DNA from: Xestospongia bergquistia
Lineage: Eukaryota > Porifera > Demospongiae > Haplosclerida > Petrosiidae
Direction of reading: 5' to 3'
DNA length: 64,000 nt
Assembly: GCA_963965975.1 (NCBI GenBank)
Contig: OZ014412.1
Coordinates: forward strand, 5,086,501 to 5,150,500
How positions within the stretch are numbered: the first letter of the stretch is position 1; each line of letters begins with the position of its first letter. The position numbers were made by a program, and so were the translations under genes. Below the pieces are notes generated by a model that saw only the letters and a list, made by a program, of their open reading frames with translations, did no database searches and was not told the origin of the DNA. Positions 11,686-24,216 of this stretch are shown in pieces.

Positions 11686-13233
11686 CTAACATGATAGTTG
11701 AGAGTTATCATGTTCAGATCCACTTTTTTCTTGCGATTGTTCACTGGTGTTGACTTGCACACTCGTAGGCTTGGTGTATACCTTGATATGAGCTCCACTC
11801 ACACTCCTTATCTTTGATGGATCATTGAGTAAAGATATCACATAAATACCCTTAGGAAGGGTCTTCTCAATTTTGTATGGCCCCAACCACTTCTGGTCTA
11901 ATTTGCCACCTTTTCGTTTCTTTCTCATGAAATCTTTCACTAACACAAAGGTACCCACTGCATGTGGGGTAACTATTGCCCTCTTCCTATCGTAGGTCTC
12001 TTTTTGCTTTTTCTGAGCAGCTAATATGTTGTTCCTCTAACTGCTGCAATTGTTTCTCCTTTCTGTGATGATCAATATTATCTTTACTCTCAAAGTAATT
12101 TGTCAACACTTCTGATGGTTCCTTTTTTCATACATTTATATCTACTGGCAATGTGGCTTTTCTACCAAACATTAATTCAAATGGTGTAAACTTGGTGGAT
12201 TCTTGTCTTGATGTGTTATATACAAAAACACATGTGTCAAGGTAGGAACTCCAATGAGTCTTCTTTGAATGAACAAACTTTACCAACATGCTTTGGATTG
12301 TTTGATTGAAACGTTCATCAAGACCATTTGCCTAAAATCAGAGTATTTTAAAATTCCTAATGAGAATTTGAACATTACCTGAGGATGATAAGGTGTAGTT
12401 AGTCTGTGCTCTATTCCTAATAGGTTCATTAATGTCTTGTCCAGTCTATTATTGAACTCTTTGCCCTGATCTGACGTAATTACACTTGGTAGTCCCATAC
12501 GCATAAATAACTAGAGAGGTATGGGAATAATGATGACAATTATATAAAAATAATAATATCTATACCTTGAATAACGTAATTGCAACAGTACTAGCAAGTT
12601 TATCAGGTGTTCCCACAGCTTCTACCCACTTTGTGAAATAATCAGATATTGTTAGTATGTATTGGCTGCCATCTTGTGCAACTGGTGTCAATGGACCAAT
12701 GAAATCAATACCAATATGGTACCATGGTGATTTAACTGGTACAGGATGTAGCTGTGGAGCACCAGTTGTCATCTTCCTATTCATTCGTTGACAAACATCA
12801 CATGTTGCAATCTAATTATTAGTATTAATAAATTATGTCTAAAAAATTAATGCTGACCATTCCTTCAACATCTTTGACAATTCCATGCCACATAAATCTT
12901 TCCTTAATTCTGTATATGGTCTTTGTTTTTCCCATATGCCCTGAGGTTGGGTCTATGTGACAACTCAATAAAACCTTCTGTTGTTCTTCTTTAGAAAAGA
13001 TAAACCTTAGAAGGCAGTTATCCTATACACATAGGTTAATAAATTTAAAAAAAATTAGAAATGTCACATCAAACCTGATTTTTCCTCTGCACATAGTACA
13101 ACTCTCCATTCTCAACAACGAACCTTTTAGACTTCTTCCTGATCACACGTTTTCTGCTTTCTGTGCAATTTGGATACCTTCCTGTGGTAATATATGTGTA
13201 AACTTGTTCAACGAGCTCGTTCTCCATCAGCAT
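11686..13233 (-). pseudogene. Intron-bearing retroelement-type integrase gene (GIN-like), frameshifted
   Basis: Exons on the minus strand: 13233-13075, 13022-12858, 12811-12566, 12510-12379 and 12331-11686, with four GT-AG introns of 46-55 bases. The product has an N-terminal HHCC zinc-binding segment (C-H-I-D ... G-H-M, then CDVCQ), a DDE integrase core (D of GIDFIGPL, D of TSDQG, E of DERFN) and a C-terminal basic/SH3-like segment (WLGPYKIEK). This matches integrase genes derived from Gypsy/Ginger-type elements, which are often single-copy and spliced in animals. No reverse transcriptase, LTR or inverted terminal repeat is seen next to it. The last exon carries at least two frame breaks (near 12128 and near 12035), so the present copy is probably dead. 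It lies inside a block inserted upstream of receptor copy C. Confidence 0.75.
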
Positions 13234-13261
13234 CTTGAGATATTAAACGTGTTAAAACGTG

Positions 13262-13381
13262 ATGTCATGCGCAGACTGTAGCGGACTAATTTTTTTATCG
13301 CCGGACCAAAAATTTTATGTCACTGGATCATTTTTTATGGCCTGTCGGACCGTTTTTTTTACCGGACCAGTGACAGGCCGC
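13262..13381. repeat. Short GC-richer inverted repeat
   Basis: A local island with CGGACC repeated several times. GGCCTGTC (13339-13346) faces GACAGGCC (13372-13379), and GTCACTGG faces CCAGTGAC in the same segment, so the region can fold. It lies at the right edge of the inserted block, directly before the start of copy C. It could be the end of a transposable element or a decayed regulatory element; I cannot tell which. Confidence 0.45.
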
Positions 13382-13416
13382 AACCTCCTCATTTAATTAA
13401 GTTATATTGTAAAACA

Positions 13417-16400
13417 ATGTCTGTACTATTACTGGCTACTACTATCTTGTTATGTGTCAGTGAAGTTATTAGTAACTGTCCACCAGACTCAGGTAAGTGA
13501 CTTGATATGTAGTACATCATTTATTAACAATGTTCTAGGTATCTATCTGATGTTCAATGGAAGTTGTTATTCTAATGGCTCCTACATCAATCATAATTAC
13601 ATCACACCAGGAATTACCTATATATCACATCTTCATTGTGTGTTACCCAATTCTATTTTATCTGGAGGAGAGTGGGTCTATCCTAATGGACAACCTGTAA
13701 ACTGTAACAGCAATAATGACAGTGATCCTCTTCGTTGTATTGTCTCCAATAATCCTGCTAACATCACTGTATATCGACCTAATGGACAACAATTTTATGA
13801 AGTCAGTATAAATAGTTCACAGAATATAGGTGGTGATATGTTTAAATGTTGTCTACCCAGTAATTGTTCTGATCCTACTACCAACATCATCACTGTTCAT
13901 ATATTCAGTAAGTTATATCTCATTGTACTATAGTCTGTTTGCGTTCACCTTGCTGCTGGAAATTAGTAGTGGGTATAAGTAGTATACATAACACATACCA
14001 CAGATCATAAATTAAATACTTGTGATATTATTCTTATATCACATGAAAATAAAAGCCCATGTGTCTGTGTGTATAAATTTTTTTCTTGTAGAGTTGATTT
14101 TCTTAGCTACAGTAGTGCAGTACTTTTACTTTTATGTCTATTTTATTAAAATTTTACAGTTGGAATGTATTTCTGATCATACTGATTTCTCTCTTCAAGT
14201 GCCAGCCATTTTATTGATTAATGAAATTCATGAGATCACATTTCTCACGGTCAATGGCATCTCCTGTACTTTGCTTATGGAAAGTACAACAAATCTTGTT
14301 TTTGTAGTCCTATCATATAAAAAATGACGTCAAGAGAACTAGATGGTCATCAGGAAATCACTTGACTTTGAAATTTTGAATTTTGTCAAGTTATTAGAAA
14401 GTCATGATAATTTTTTTACTGGCAAGGTGAACGCGAATAGACTATAGTATACACTGTCAGTTGTTATAGATCTATTATAGGACATGTAGAGATCATAGAC
14501 TTCATTATTGTTGAACTTCCTTCTAATATGACAGTTGTTCCACAACAATACACACTTCATTGTGTATATAGTGGATTTTATCAAGAATTCAGGTGGTATA
14601 ATAGCAATACTGAATTAAACTGTACATTACTGCAAAATGGATTTAGTTGTGACATTAACCCAACACCAATTCAAAACTTTAACAACCCAATAACGATAAG
14701 ATCTTCATTTACATTTACTGTTACTTGGTATGCAGAGGAGATCAATAGTGGAATATTTAGTCAGTCAAACAATAATGGTGATCATGTACATAGATGTTAT
14801 GGAAGAGTAGAGGAGATTATAAGAAATCATTATCTTAAAGTCACTGGTAAGTACTTTTACTACTATAGATACATGATGTCAAATGTAATCCTCTCAGCTC
14901 CACAATTCACTCCCTCTCCTCCTACTCTGGTCAACAATACAGCTACCACTATCACTGTCAGTTGGACACCTGTTCCATCTGATGCTGATGGATATGTAGT
15001 CAATGCCACTAGTGACACACACACTGTGACACAACAGGTAAAGGGAGGTAGTCAGAATGAGATGACACTGAAGGGACTAATACCATCAACAACTTATAAC
15101 ATCACAGTCAGAGCCTATCAAGATATACTGGGACCTGCTAGTAATGTAATCAGTGTACAAACTAATATAAATCTAACTACAGGTATATATTTTAATCTAT
15201 TATTTGATATTTCAATAATTTATAACAATAGGTATATCATCTATTAGTTGGATTTTGTTAACTACTACACTTCAAAACGCTATTAGTTGTATTACAACTA
15301 CCATCAATGCTACTACTGATGTTTACTGGTTAGTGAATGGAGTAATAAATTACAACTCAATGTATACATTACTTGATTCTAATCTCCTCACATACAACAA
15401 CACACTACTGGTATATCCTGATCCACTGAGAGTGTCAGTTAATGTTACCTGTATAGCAATGTATAAAGGAGTGAACTACAGTGACACTGTGATATTACAA
15501 GGTATATGAAATTTAGTTGTTCATCTTAACTAAGATTATTCTTTTCTAGTTCCTATTGGTCCTCCATCTAATGTGATGACATACATTTTAAATGAGACTA
15601 GCATCAAAGTCAACTGGACTATGTCATCACAGACTAATGGATATGTCATTATCATTAAATCTACTACTGGAGTAGGTACTAACAAGATAATATCTACTAC
15701 AGAAGATGAAGTTATAGTCAATGGACTAACATTGAGTACATATAACATCAGTGTGTACTCATATAAAAATCTTCCTTCAATTAATAGTACACAAAGATTG
15801 TTAAGGTTTAATGGTGAGTTCATATTCCTGTAAACACAATGTGACTTTATTTGATTGTCTAGTTCCTATACCAGTAACTAGTCTCTCAGCATGTGATGTC
15901 TCAAACACTATTATTACAGTAAACTGGACTAGTCCCAGTAGTAAAGATGGTAACTATATAACATACTACAACATTTCCTATAGTCCATCTTGTCCTGAGT
16001 TATCATCAGTTAATGTAACATTGGTCTCTGTTACTCCTCGTCAGTTCACTACAATGTTCAGTTATACATTAAGAGAATTATTCAGTGGTATGAACTATAC
16101 CATCACAGTGAGAGCTGGTAATGTACTAGGAGAGTCTAGTCCAGTAATAATATTAGTTGAAACAATACCAACAACAGGTAAATAATACTTTTAATGTTTT
16201 AATATAAACTTAATACAAATTTAGAACCTATGGGATCACCAAAGTTGATCATGGTTTCATCTGTTAGTTTGACATCAAACAATATCACATGGGAAGAGAT
16301 TGATTGTCATCTACGTAATGGTAGAATCATTTAGTATATTGTGATCATTAGTAACAATAGTATCACAAACAACCTCACCACTACTGAGAGATATATCATT

Positions 16401-17347
16401 GTGAATGATCTAGTATTTGGTAATGTATATAACATTAGTGTAGCTGGTGTGAACTCTATTGGAAGAGGTCCCTTCAGTGATCCTCTTGAAGTACAGATTG
16501 GAACTAGTAAGTACATTATCAATTTTAATGAACAATAGTTAATTAATAATAATTGTTTATACTTTCTACTTAGTTCCTGGTCCAGTTGGTACACTAACCA
16601 GTTTGATGTCTATTACATGGGCTGTTATCTCATGGAGTGTACCTAGTTATATTCCTGTAGACTATCCTATTATCACATATGAGATAGGATACACTGTTCA
16701 TTTGTTTGATGGTAGTTGTTCTCCTAGTGATGAGTTTAGTCCAATGATTAAAACTAATACAAGTAGTATAAATGTGACTATAAGTGATCTGATAGGTAAC
16801 ACCTATTATCTGTTTGGTGTACGTGGTTACACTGTTAATGGTTATGGAGTATGGAGAGTAATTGGTAATATAACAGAACAAGAATGTACTATTTGTACTA
16901 ATGAAGGTAATTATAGACAATTTATAAATTATTATTATTAACTTTTATTATTTTCAGTGACTTCATCTAACACTAGTACTATTACTGGACCGGGTGTACT
17001 AGTTGGTATACTGTTGATTGTAGTGATAGTTAGTGTTATTGGGAACATACTGTTATTACTATATGTCAGACAGTATGTGAAATATATAATGTTTTTAGTT
17101 ATTAACAATGTTTACTTTTATAGACTCAAATCATTAGGAACTAATACAATTAAAGGAACAGACAGTGGGTAAGTTATCATATTTCTGTTACCTTGTGTTA
17201 CTTCATATAATGTCTATCTATAGACCTGCTGAAAATATTGAAATGAAAGTCTGTGAGCCCTACAATCTACATCAGTCTAAACCAACTGATGATATTTATG
17301 ATGAGTGTGAACCACCAGTAGATACCAGTGTATATGAGTGTATGTAA
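13417..17347 (+). pseudogene. Receptor copy C, complete exon set but one nonsense codon
   Basis: Exons: 13417-13492, 13539-13907, 14481-14846, 14898-15182, 15232-15501, 15550-15813, 15863-16177, 16225-16506, 16574-16906, 16958-17072, 17124-17168 and 17224-17347. The total of 2844 bases equals that of intact copy D. The only disabling change is TAG at 16332-16334 (codon 685, GAG in the paralogs), inside the fourth FN3 domain. A product ending there would have the signal peptide, three Ig-like and three FN3 domains and part of the fourth, but no membrane anchor, so it would be secreted. Everything after the stop is still open, so the change is recent, allelic or a sequence error. Intron 2 holds a 514-base transposon. 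The usual promoter block is missing because foreign DNA was inserted just upstream. Confidence 0.75.
13931..14444. mobile_element. Non-autonomous TA-target DNA transposon in intron 2 of copy C
   Basis: The 514-base insert starts TAGTCTGTTTGCGTTCACCT and ends in its inverted complement (AGGTGAACGCGAATAGACTA), about 24 of 26 positions matching over the longer terminal repeat. It is flanked by TA on both sides (13929-13930 and 14445-14446). Copies B2, D and E have the empty site in the same intron with one TA, which proves insertion and defines the duplication. A TA target and short inverted ends fit a Tc1/mariner-class miniature element. A 101-codon ORF inside (14022-14327) shows no transposase motif. 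Confidence 0.85.
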
Positions 17348-19029
17348 TATATTAGTAACATGTTGTTAATTGTTATGTTTTGTTTTATATAGAGTTGTTA
17401 TAGTTAATATATCAAAACATAATACAATTTTTATTAGTAAATTTTGTTTTTTTAAAAAACTAAACATTTGTTGTTGTTTTTAATTACATGGTTACATGAT
17501 ATCAAATGCAATCCTCTCAGCTCCAGTATTCATTCCCTCTATCACAACAGGTAAAGAGAGGTACTTGGATGAGATGAGACTTAAAGGTTGTCATGGTGAT
17601 CTTTGTAATACATGTACATGTACATTATATCTTTGTATCTTTATAAACAGAGATCTAGTTTATTTATTAATTACATACAGTATGATTATAGCAGTAGTGT
17701 TTTAATTCAAATTGAGTTGTATCTAATCCTTTATAACAACACCTACCTTAGTTATAATTATTACTACAAGAGATCTAGTTTATTTATTAATTATATACAG
17801 TATGATTATAGCAGTAGTGTTTGAACTCAAATTGAGTTGTATCTATTCCTTTATAACAACACCTACCTTAGTTATAATTATTACTAGAAACTTTATTTAT
17901 ATTTTATAACTGAATTATTGATTTAATCTCAAGTTAAATGTTGTTCTATTTTAAAAAAAAATTATATATTTAATCATTACATAATAGGTTGTATTGTTAG
18001 TGCTTTAATGTGTTGGCATGGTGATCATTGTAATACATGTACATGTACTACTAGGTACTACAATCAGTTTATTGAAGTCACTAATGATTGTTGTAAATAT
18101 AACAACAATATATAGATGACATCAACTTGTTACTATATTTATATATATTGGAGGGGGGGGGGGAGGGGTTATGTCCTGTCAGTGGTTCATGTACTAGATA
18201 TATCACTTTGTACTTTAATTGTATATTAAGAAAAATGTCATATAGTGGATGTCTGGGAAACAGTAAAAAAAAATTTTTTAAAAATAAAGCGAAGACATTT
18301 GCAATATTTGTTGGATAGTATATAACAGATTTCCTTACGTCATATAGCTTACAATAGATATTAAAGTCTAGATCTACTCTAATAACTATGAGCTTATATA
18401 CCTAACATTCCAAACTAGGATAAGGCGTGTTAATTAGGTGATAACTGTTGAGTTTCTTATCCTTCAATTGTATGTTTAGAAATTTCAGTCATTTATATAT
18501 AGAGGATGTGAGGTTAATAAATAAAAAATAATTAATAATAGCATGGACAGTATATAACAGATTTCCTAATGTCATCTGAAAGTTGGATACATCTGAGAGA
18601 CAAATAAATGTTGTTAAAATTTCTTGGTTTTGTCTTGAGTCTGTGAAGACAGTGGCAAATCTTCTTTTACTTACAGAGCTTTTTATTGTGGGCAAATAGA
18701 AGAAATTCATCATTTTCTTCAACTTCTACTGTGATGCTTAGAAACATTACTTTAACCCATAAATCAGTCACAATATAGATATTATTCTAGAGAGGAAGAC
18801 TGACAAGTATTGAGATGTCCGGTGTCTTTTGGGGGAGATATTCTGTGTTTTCTGACAGTATATTTAAAATGGTGCCTACAAAGGTATTGCTACCATGGGC
18901 CCAATATAACATGTGTAGTACTGATGTGTATTAATAATCAATTAACATTGTGTAAATGGGAGAGTTTACTTATGTTATGTAGGTGTATATCAACTGTGTC
19001 ATGTTTATACTGTGTAATTATAGGAGTAG
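17348..19029. repeat. Inter-receptor modules and a 120-base tandem duplication
   Basis: No intact gene. A short FN3 exon relic lies near 17495-17590. The segment 17651-17770 is repeated at 17771-17886 with a period of 120 bases and few changes. A G-rich run lies near 18151-18167. From about 18110 the usual intergenic module follows, more diverged than the one after copy A. Small ORFs here are fragmentary and not conserved among modules. Confidence 0.65.
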
Positions 19030-19083
19030 AGACTACCTATATTGGTCAGAGAGAAATTTTCTGTTATGTTACATTATAAGACA
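19030..19083 (+). promoter_or_regulatory. Conserved block before the start codon (19.1-kb copy)
   Basis: A slightly diverged version of the block seen before the other receptor starts (TATATTGGTCAGAGAGAAAT, then TTACATTATAAG). It ends at the ATG. Role inferred from position and recurrence. Confidence 0.4.
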
Positions 19084-19790
19084 ATGTTTGTACTACTACT
19101 GACTACTATCTTGTTGTGTGTCAGTGAAGTTATTAGTAACTGTCCACCAGACTCAGGTAAGTGATTTGATATGTAGTACATTATTTATTAGCAATGTTCT
19201 AGGTATCTACCTGATGTTCAATAGAGATTGTTATCCTAATGGCTCCTACATCAATCATATTTACATCACACCAGGTGTGATGTATATCATATATATCACA
19301 CCTTGAGTGTGTGTTACCTAATTCTACTTTGTCTGGAGGAGAGTTGGTTAATCCTGATGGACAACCTGTGCATTTGCCAACACAAAATTAAAATCTAGAC
19401 AATCTAATGACAATAAGTTCTTTATTTATATTTACTGCTACTTGGTATGGAGAAAAGATCAGTAGTGGTATATTTAGTCAGTCAAACAATAATGGTGATC
19501 ATGTACATAGATGTTATGGAAGAACTGCAGAGATAAAAAGAAATTGTTATCTTATAGTAACTGGTAAGTACTTTTACTACTATAGTTACATGATGTGAAA
19601 TGTAATCCTCTCCTCCTACTCTGGTCAACATGACAGCTACCACTATCACTGTCAGTTGGAGACCTGTTCCATCTGATGCTGATGGATATGTAGTCAATGC
19701 CACTAGTGACACACACACTGTGACACAACAGGTAAAGAGAGGTAGTCAAAATGAGATGACACTGAAAGTTTGTCCTGGTGATCTTTATTG
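19084..19790 (+). pseudogene. Receptor fragment: signal peptide, fused Ig pieces, FN3 relic
   Basis: Exon 1 (19084-19156) and the start of exon 2 (from 19203) are intact, but the frame meets TGA near 19303. A deletion then joins the middle of Ig-like 1 to the middle of Ig-like 2 (about 19370-19390). The donor after Ig-like 2 remains, but the acceptor before FN3-1 is deleted (TCCTCTCCTCC instead of CTCAG-CTCCAG). The FN3 relic at 19615-19760 runs into module sequence. No functional receptor can be made from it. Confidence 0.75.
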
Positions 19791-20550
19791 AAGTCATAAT
19801 GTGTATGGTAAATATATCAACAATATATAGATGACATTAACTTGTTACTATATTTAGATATATGTGGTTACCTCATGTCAGTGGTTCATGTACTAGATAT
19901 ATCACTTGTTGGTACTTTAATTGTATATTAAGAAAATGTCATTCATTTATATATAGTGGATATGAGGGTAACAGTAATAAATAATTAACAAATAAAGTGA
20001 AAACATTTGCAACATTGGATTGGTAGCATATAACAGACTTCCTTATGTCATCTCAAATGGCATAGATCTGAAAGACAATTTAATATTGCTGTTAAAATCA
20101 CTTGGTTTCATTTCTTGAAAGTGGATAGTTCATTTCAGATTGTGCTGAATCTGTGAAAACAGTGGTAAATCTTCTTTTACTTACAGAATTGTTGTGGACA
20201 AAAAGAAGAAGAAACAAGAACATTTAAGCATTTTAACCAACATCTACAATGATGCTTAGAAACTTGCTTTAGCCTAACTAGTCACAACATAGGTGTTATT
20301 CTAGGGAGGAAGACTGAAAATTATTGAGATGTTCATATGTCTTTTGATCTTTAGGTGAGATATTCTGTGTTTGTCAATATGTTTTAAATGGAGAATCTGT
20401 AGTGTTTTTCACATGTCTGGCACAATGTATGTAGTACTATTATGTAAGTATGTGTCTTATGAAATGTGTGAATTGAAAATGTTTATATTTGTGGATGTAA
20501 GTGTATAATCAATGTGATGTTTATACTTTGTAGAAGTTATAAGAGTATAG
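19791..20550. repeat. Inter-receptor repeat module upstream of copy D
   Basis: No gene. It is the same non-coding module as at about 2140-2900 (it shares, for example, the stretch with AAAAAGAAGAAGAAACAAG and the TAGTACTATTATGTAAGTAT segment), with scattered substitutions and small deletions. It presumably travelled with each receptor duplication. Confidence 0.7.
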
Positions 20551-20602
20551 ACTAAATATATTGGTCAGAGAGAAGTGTTCTGTTAAGTTACATTGTAAGA
20601 TA
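20551..20602 (+). promoter_or_regulatory. Conserved block before the start codon (copy D)
   Basis: ATATTGGTCAGAGAGAAGTG and TTCTGTTAAGTTACATTG directly precede the ATG of intact copy D. The same block lies in front of intact copy E, which supports a real core-promoter or 5' UTR role. Confidence 0.5.
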
Positions 20603-23600
20603 ATGTCAGTACTACTACTAGTTACTATCTTGTTATGTGTCAGTGAAGTTATTAGTAACTGTCCACCAGACTCAGGTAAGTGACTTGATATGTAGTACAT
20701 CATTTATTTACAATGTTCTAGGTATCTACCTGATGTTCAATGGAAGCTGTTATTCTAATGGCTCCTACATCAATCATAATTACATCACACCAGGAAGTAC
20801 CTATATATCACATCTTCAGTGTGTGTTACCCAATTCTATTTTATCTGGAGGAGAGTGGGTTAATCCTAATGGACAACCTGTAAACTGTAACAGCAATAAT
20901 GACAGTGATCTTCTTCGTTGTATTGTCTCCAATAATCCTGCTAACATCACTGTATATCGACCTAATGGACAACAATTTTATGAAGTCAGTATAAATGGTT
21001 CACAGAATATAGGTGGTGATATGTTTAAATGTTGTCTACCCAGTAATTGTTCTGATCCTACTACCAACATCATCACTGTTCATATATTCAGTAAGTTATA
21101 TCTCATTGTACTAGTACACACTGTCATTTGTTACTGATCTACTATAGGACATGTAGAAATCATAGACTTCAGTGTTGTTGAACTTCCTTCTAATATGACA
21201 GTTGTTCCACAACAATACAGACTTCATTGTGTATATAGTGGATTTTATAATGAATTCAGGTGGTATAATAACAATACTGAATTAAACTGTGGATCACCAC
21301 AAAAAGGATTTAGTTGTGACATTAACCCAACACCAATTCAAAATATAGAAAGCCTAATATCTATAAAATCTTTATTTACATTTACTGTTACTTGGTATGG
21401 AGAGAAGATCAGTAGTGGAATATTTAGTCAGTCAAACAATAATGGCGATCATGTACATAGATGTTATGTAAGAACTGTGGAGACTAAAAGAAATCGTTAT
21501 CTTACAGTAACTGGTAAGTACTTTTACTACTATAGTTACATGATGTGAATTGTAATCCTATCAGCTCCAGGTATCACTCCCTCTCCTCCTACTCTGGCCA
21601 ACAAGACAGCTACCACTATCACTGTTAGTTGGACACCTGTTCCATCTGATGCTGATGGATATGTAGTCAATGCCACTAGTGACATACACACTGTGACACA
21701 ACAGATAAAGGGAAGTAGTCAGAATATGATAATACTGAAGGGACTAATACCAGTAAAAACTTATAATATCACAGTCAGAGCCTATCAAGATATACTGGGA
21801 CCTGCTAGTAATGTAATCAGTGTACAAACTAATATAAATCTAACTACAGGTATAGATTTTAATGTATTATTTGATATTTCAATAATTTATAACAATAGGT
21901 ATATCATCTATTAGTTGGATTTTGTTAACTACTACACTTCAAAACACTGTTAGTTGTATTACAACTACTGTCAATGTTACTACTGATGTTTACTGGTCAG
22001 TGAATGGAGTGATGAAATACAACTCAATGTATACATTAATTGATTCTGATCTCCTAATATACAACAACACACTACTGGTATATCCTGATCCACTGGGAGT
22101 GTCAGTTAATGTTACCTGTATAGCAATGTATAAAGGAGTGAACTACAGTGACACTGTGATATTACAAGGTATATAGCCATTCATCTATTCATCTGATATC
22201 ATATACTAATTTACAAACTACTTGTAGGTTTTTTATAATTTTGTTATGATATTTTAACTAATAAACAAAACATTATTAGTTTATTTGTTACTAATTACTT
22301 AACTAGCAAACAATAAATTCCACATATTATATATATTACTTTGTTGTAACTGTGATCATTGGTCCATATGACCACAAAATAGATGATACTCTATTAATTA
22401 ACAATTCATCTTCTAGTTCCCAGTGGTTCTCCATCTAATGTGATGACATATATTTTAAATGAGACTAGTATTAAAGTCAACTGGACTATGTCATCACAGA
22501 CTAATGGATATGTCATTGTCATTAACTCTACTACTGGAGTAGGTACTAACAAGATATTATCTACTACAGAAGATGAAGTTATAATCAATGGACTAACATT
22601 GAGTACATATTATAACATCAGTGTGTACTCATATAAAGATCTTCCTTCAATTAATAGTACACAAACATTGTTAAGGTTTAATAGTGAGTTGATATTTGTA
22701 TAAACACAATGTGACTTTATTTGATTGTCTAGTTCCTACAACAGTAACTGGTCTATCAGTGAGGGATGTCTCAACCACTACTATTACAGTAAACTGGACT
22801 AGTCCCAGTAGTGAAGATGGTAACTATATAACATACTACAACATTTCCTATAGTCCATCTTGTCCGGAGTTATCATCAGTTAATGTAACATTGGTCTCTG
22901 TTACTCCTCATCAGTTCACTACAACATTCGATTATACATTAAGAAAATTGTCTAGTGGTATGAACTATACCATCACAATGAGAGCTGGTAATATATTAGG
23001 AGAGTCTAGTCCAGTTATGATATTAGTTGAAACAAAACCAACAAAAGGTAAGTAATACCTTTAATGTTTTAATAAAAACTTTATATAACTTTAGAACCTA
23101 TGGGATCACCAAAGTTGATCATGGTTTCATCAGTTAGTTTCACATCAAAGAATATCACATGGGAAGATATTGATTGTCATCTACGTAATGGTAGAATCAT
23201 TGAGTATATTGTGATCATTAGTAACAATAATATCACATACAACCTCACCACTACTGAGAGATATATCATTGTAAATGATCTAGTATTTGGTAATGTATAT
23301 AACATTAGTGTAGCTGGTGTGAACTCTATTGGAAGAGGTCCCTTCAGTGATCCTGTTGAAGTACAGATTGGAACTAGTAAGTACATCATCAATTTAAATG
23401 AACAATAGTTAATTAATAATAATTGTTTATACTTTCTACTTAGTTCCTGGTCCAGTTGGTACACTAACCAGTTTGATGTCTATTACATGGGCTGTTATCT
23501 CATGGAATGTACCTAATTATATTCCTGTAGACTATCCTATTATCACATATGAGATAGGGTACACTGTTCATTTGTTTGATGTTAGTTGTTCTCTTAGTGA

Positions 23601-24216
23601 TGAGTTTAATCCAATGATAAAAACTAATACAAGTAGTAGAAATGTGACTATAAGTGATTTGATAGGTAACACCTATTATCTGTTTGGTGTACGTGGTTAC
23701 ACTGTTAATGGTTATGGAGTATGGAGAGTAATTGGTAATATAACAGAACAAGAATGTACTATTTGTACTAATGAAGGTAATTGTAGACAATCTAGAAATT
23801 ATTATTATTAACTTGTATTATTTTTAGTCACTTCATATAACACTAGTACTATTACTGGACTGGGTGTACTAGTTGGTATATTGTTGATTGTAGTGATAAC
23901 TTGTTTTGTTATCATTATACTGCTATTACTATATGTCAGACAGTATGTGAAATATATAATGTTTTTTGTTATTTACATATTCACTTCTACAGACTCAAAT
24001 CATCGGGAACTAATGCAATTAAAGGAACAGACAGTGGGTAAGTTATCATATTTCTGTTACTTTGTGTTACTTCATATAATGTCTATCTATAGACCTGATG
24101 AAGATATTGAAATGAAAGTCAATGAGCCCTACATTCTACATCAGTCTAAACCAACTGATGATATTTATGATGATTGTCAGCAACCAGTAGATACCAGTGT
24201 ATATGAGTGTATGTAA
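20603..24216 (+). CDS. Ig/FN3 single-pass receptor, copy D (intact)
   Basis: Exons: 20603-20675, 20722-21090, 21148-21513, 21565-21849, 21899-22168, 22417-22683, 22733-23047, 23095-23376, 23444-23776, 23828-23942, 23993-24037 and 24093-24216. They sum to 2844 bases with no internal stop (947 codons). Domain order: signal peptide (MSVLLLVTILLCVSEV, 1-18), Ig-like 1 (about 25-147, many cysteines), Ig-like 2 (148-269), FN3 (270-364), Ig-like 3 (365-454), FN3 x4 (455-853), membrane helix (about 866-886) and a 56-residue tail with EPYILH, DIYDDC and SVYECM. YECM fits the YxxM pattern bound by PI3-kinase SH2 domains when phosphorylated; kinase and ligand are unknown. Ectodomain exons 2-9 are all multiples of three in phase 1. 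Intron 5 is 248 bases, about 200 longer than in paralogs. The start is chosen from the conserved block and the signal peptide. Confidence 0.88.

Noticed and set aside
14022-14327. 101-codon ORF inside the intron element as a gene
   Set aside because: It lies in the 514-base transposon, has no recognisable domain and is absent from the empty-site paralogs.
18151-18170. G-rich run as a G-quadruplex or regulatory site
   Set aside because: A single run with one interruption in decayed spacer; not conserved in the other modules.
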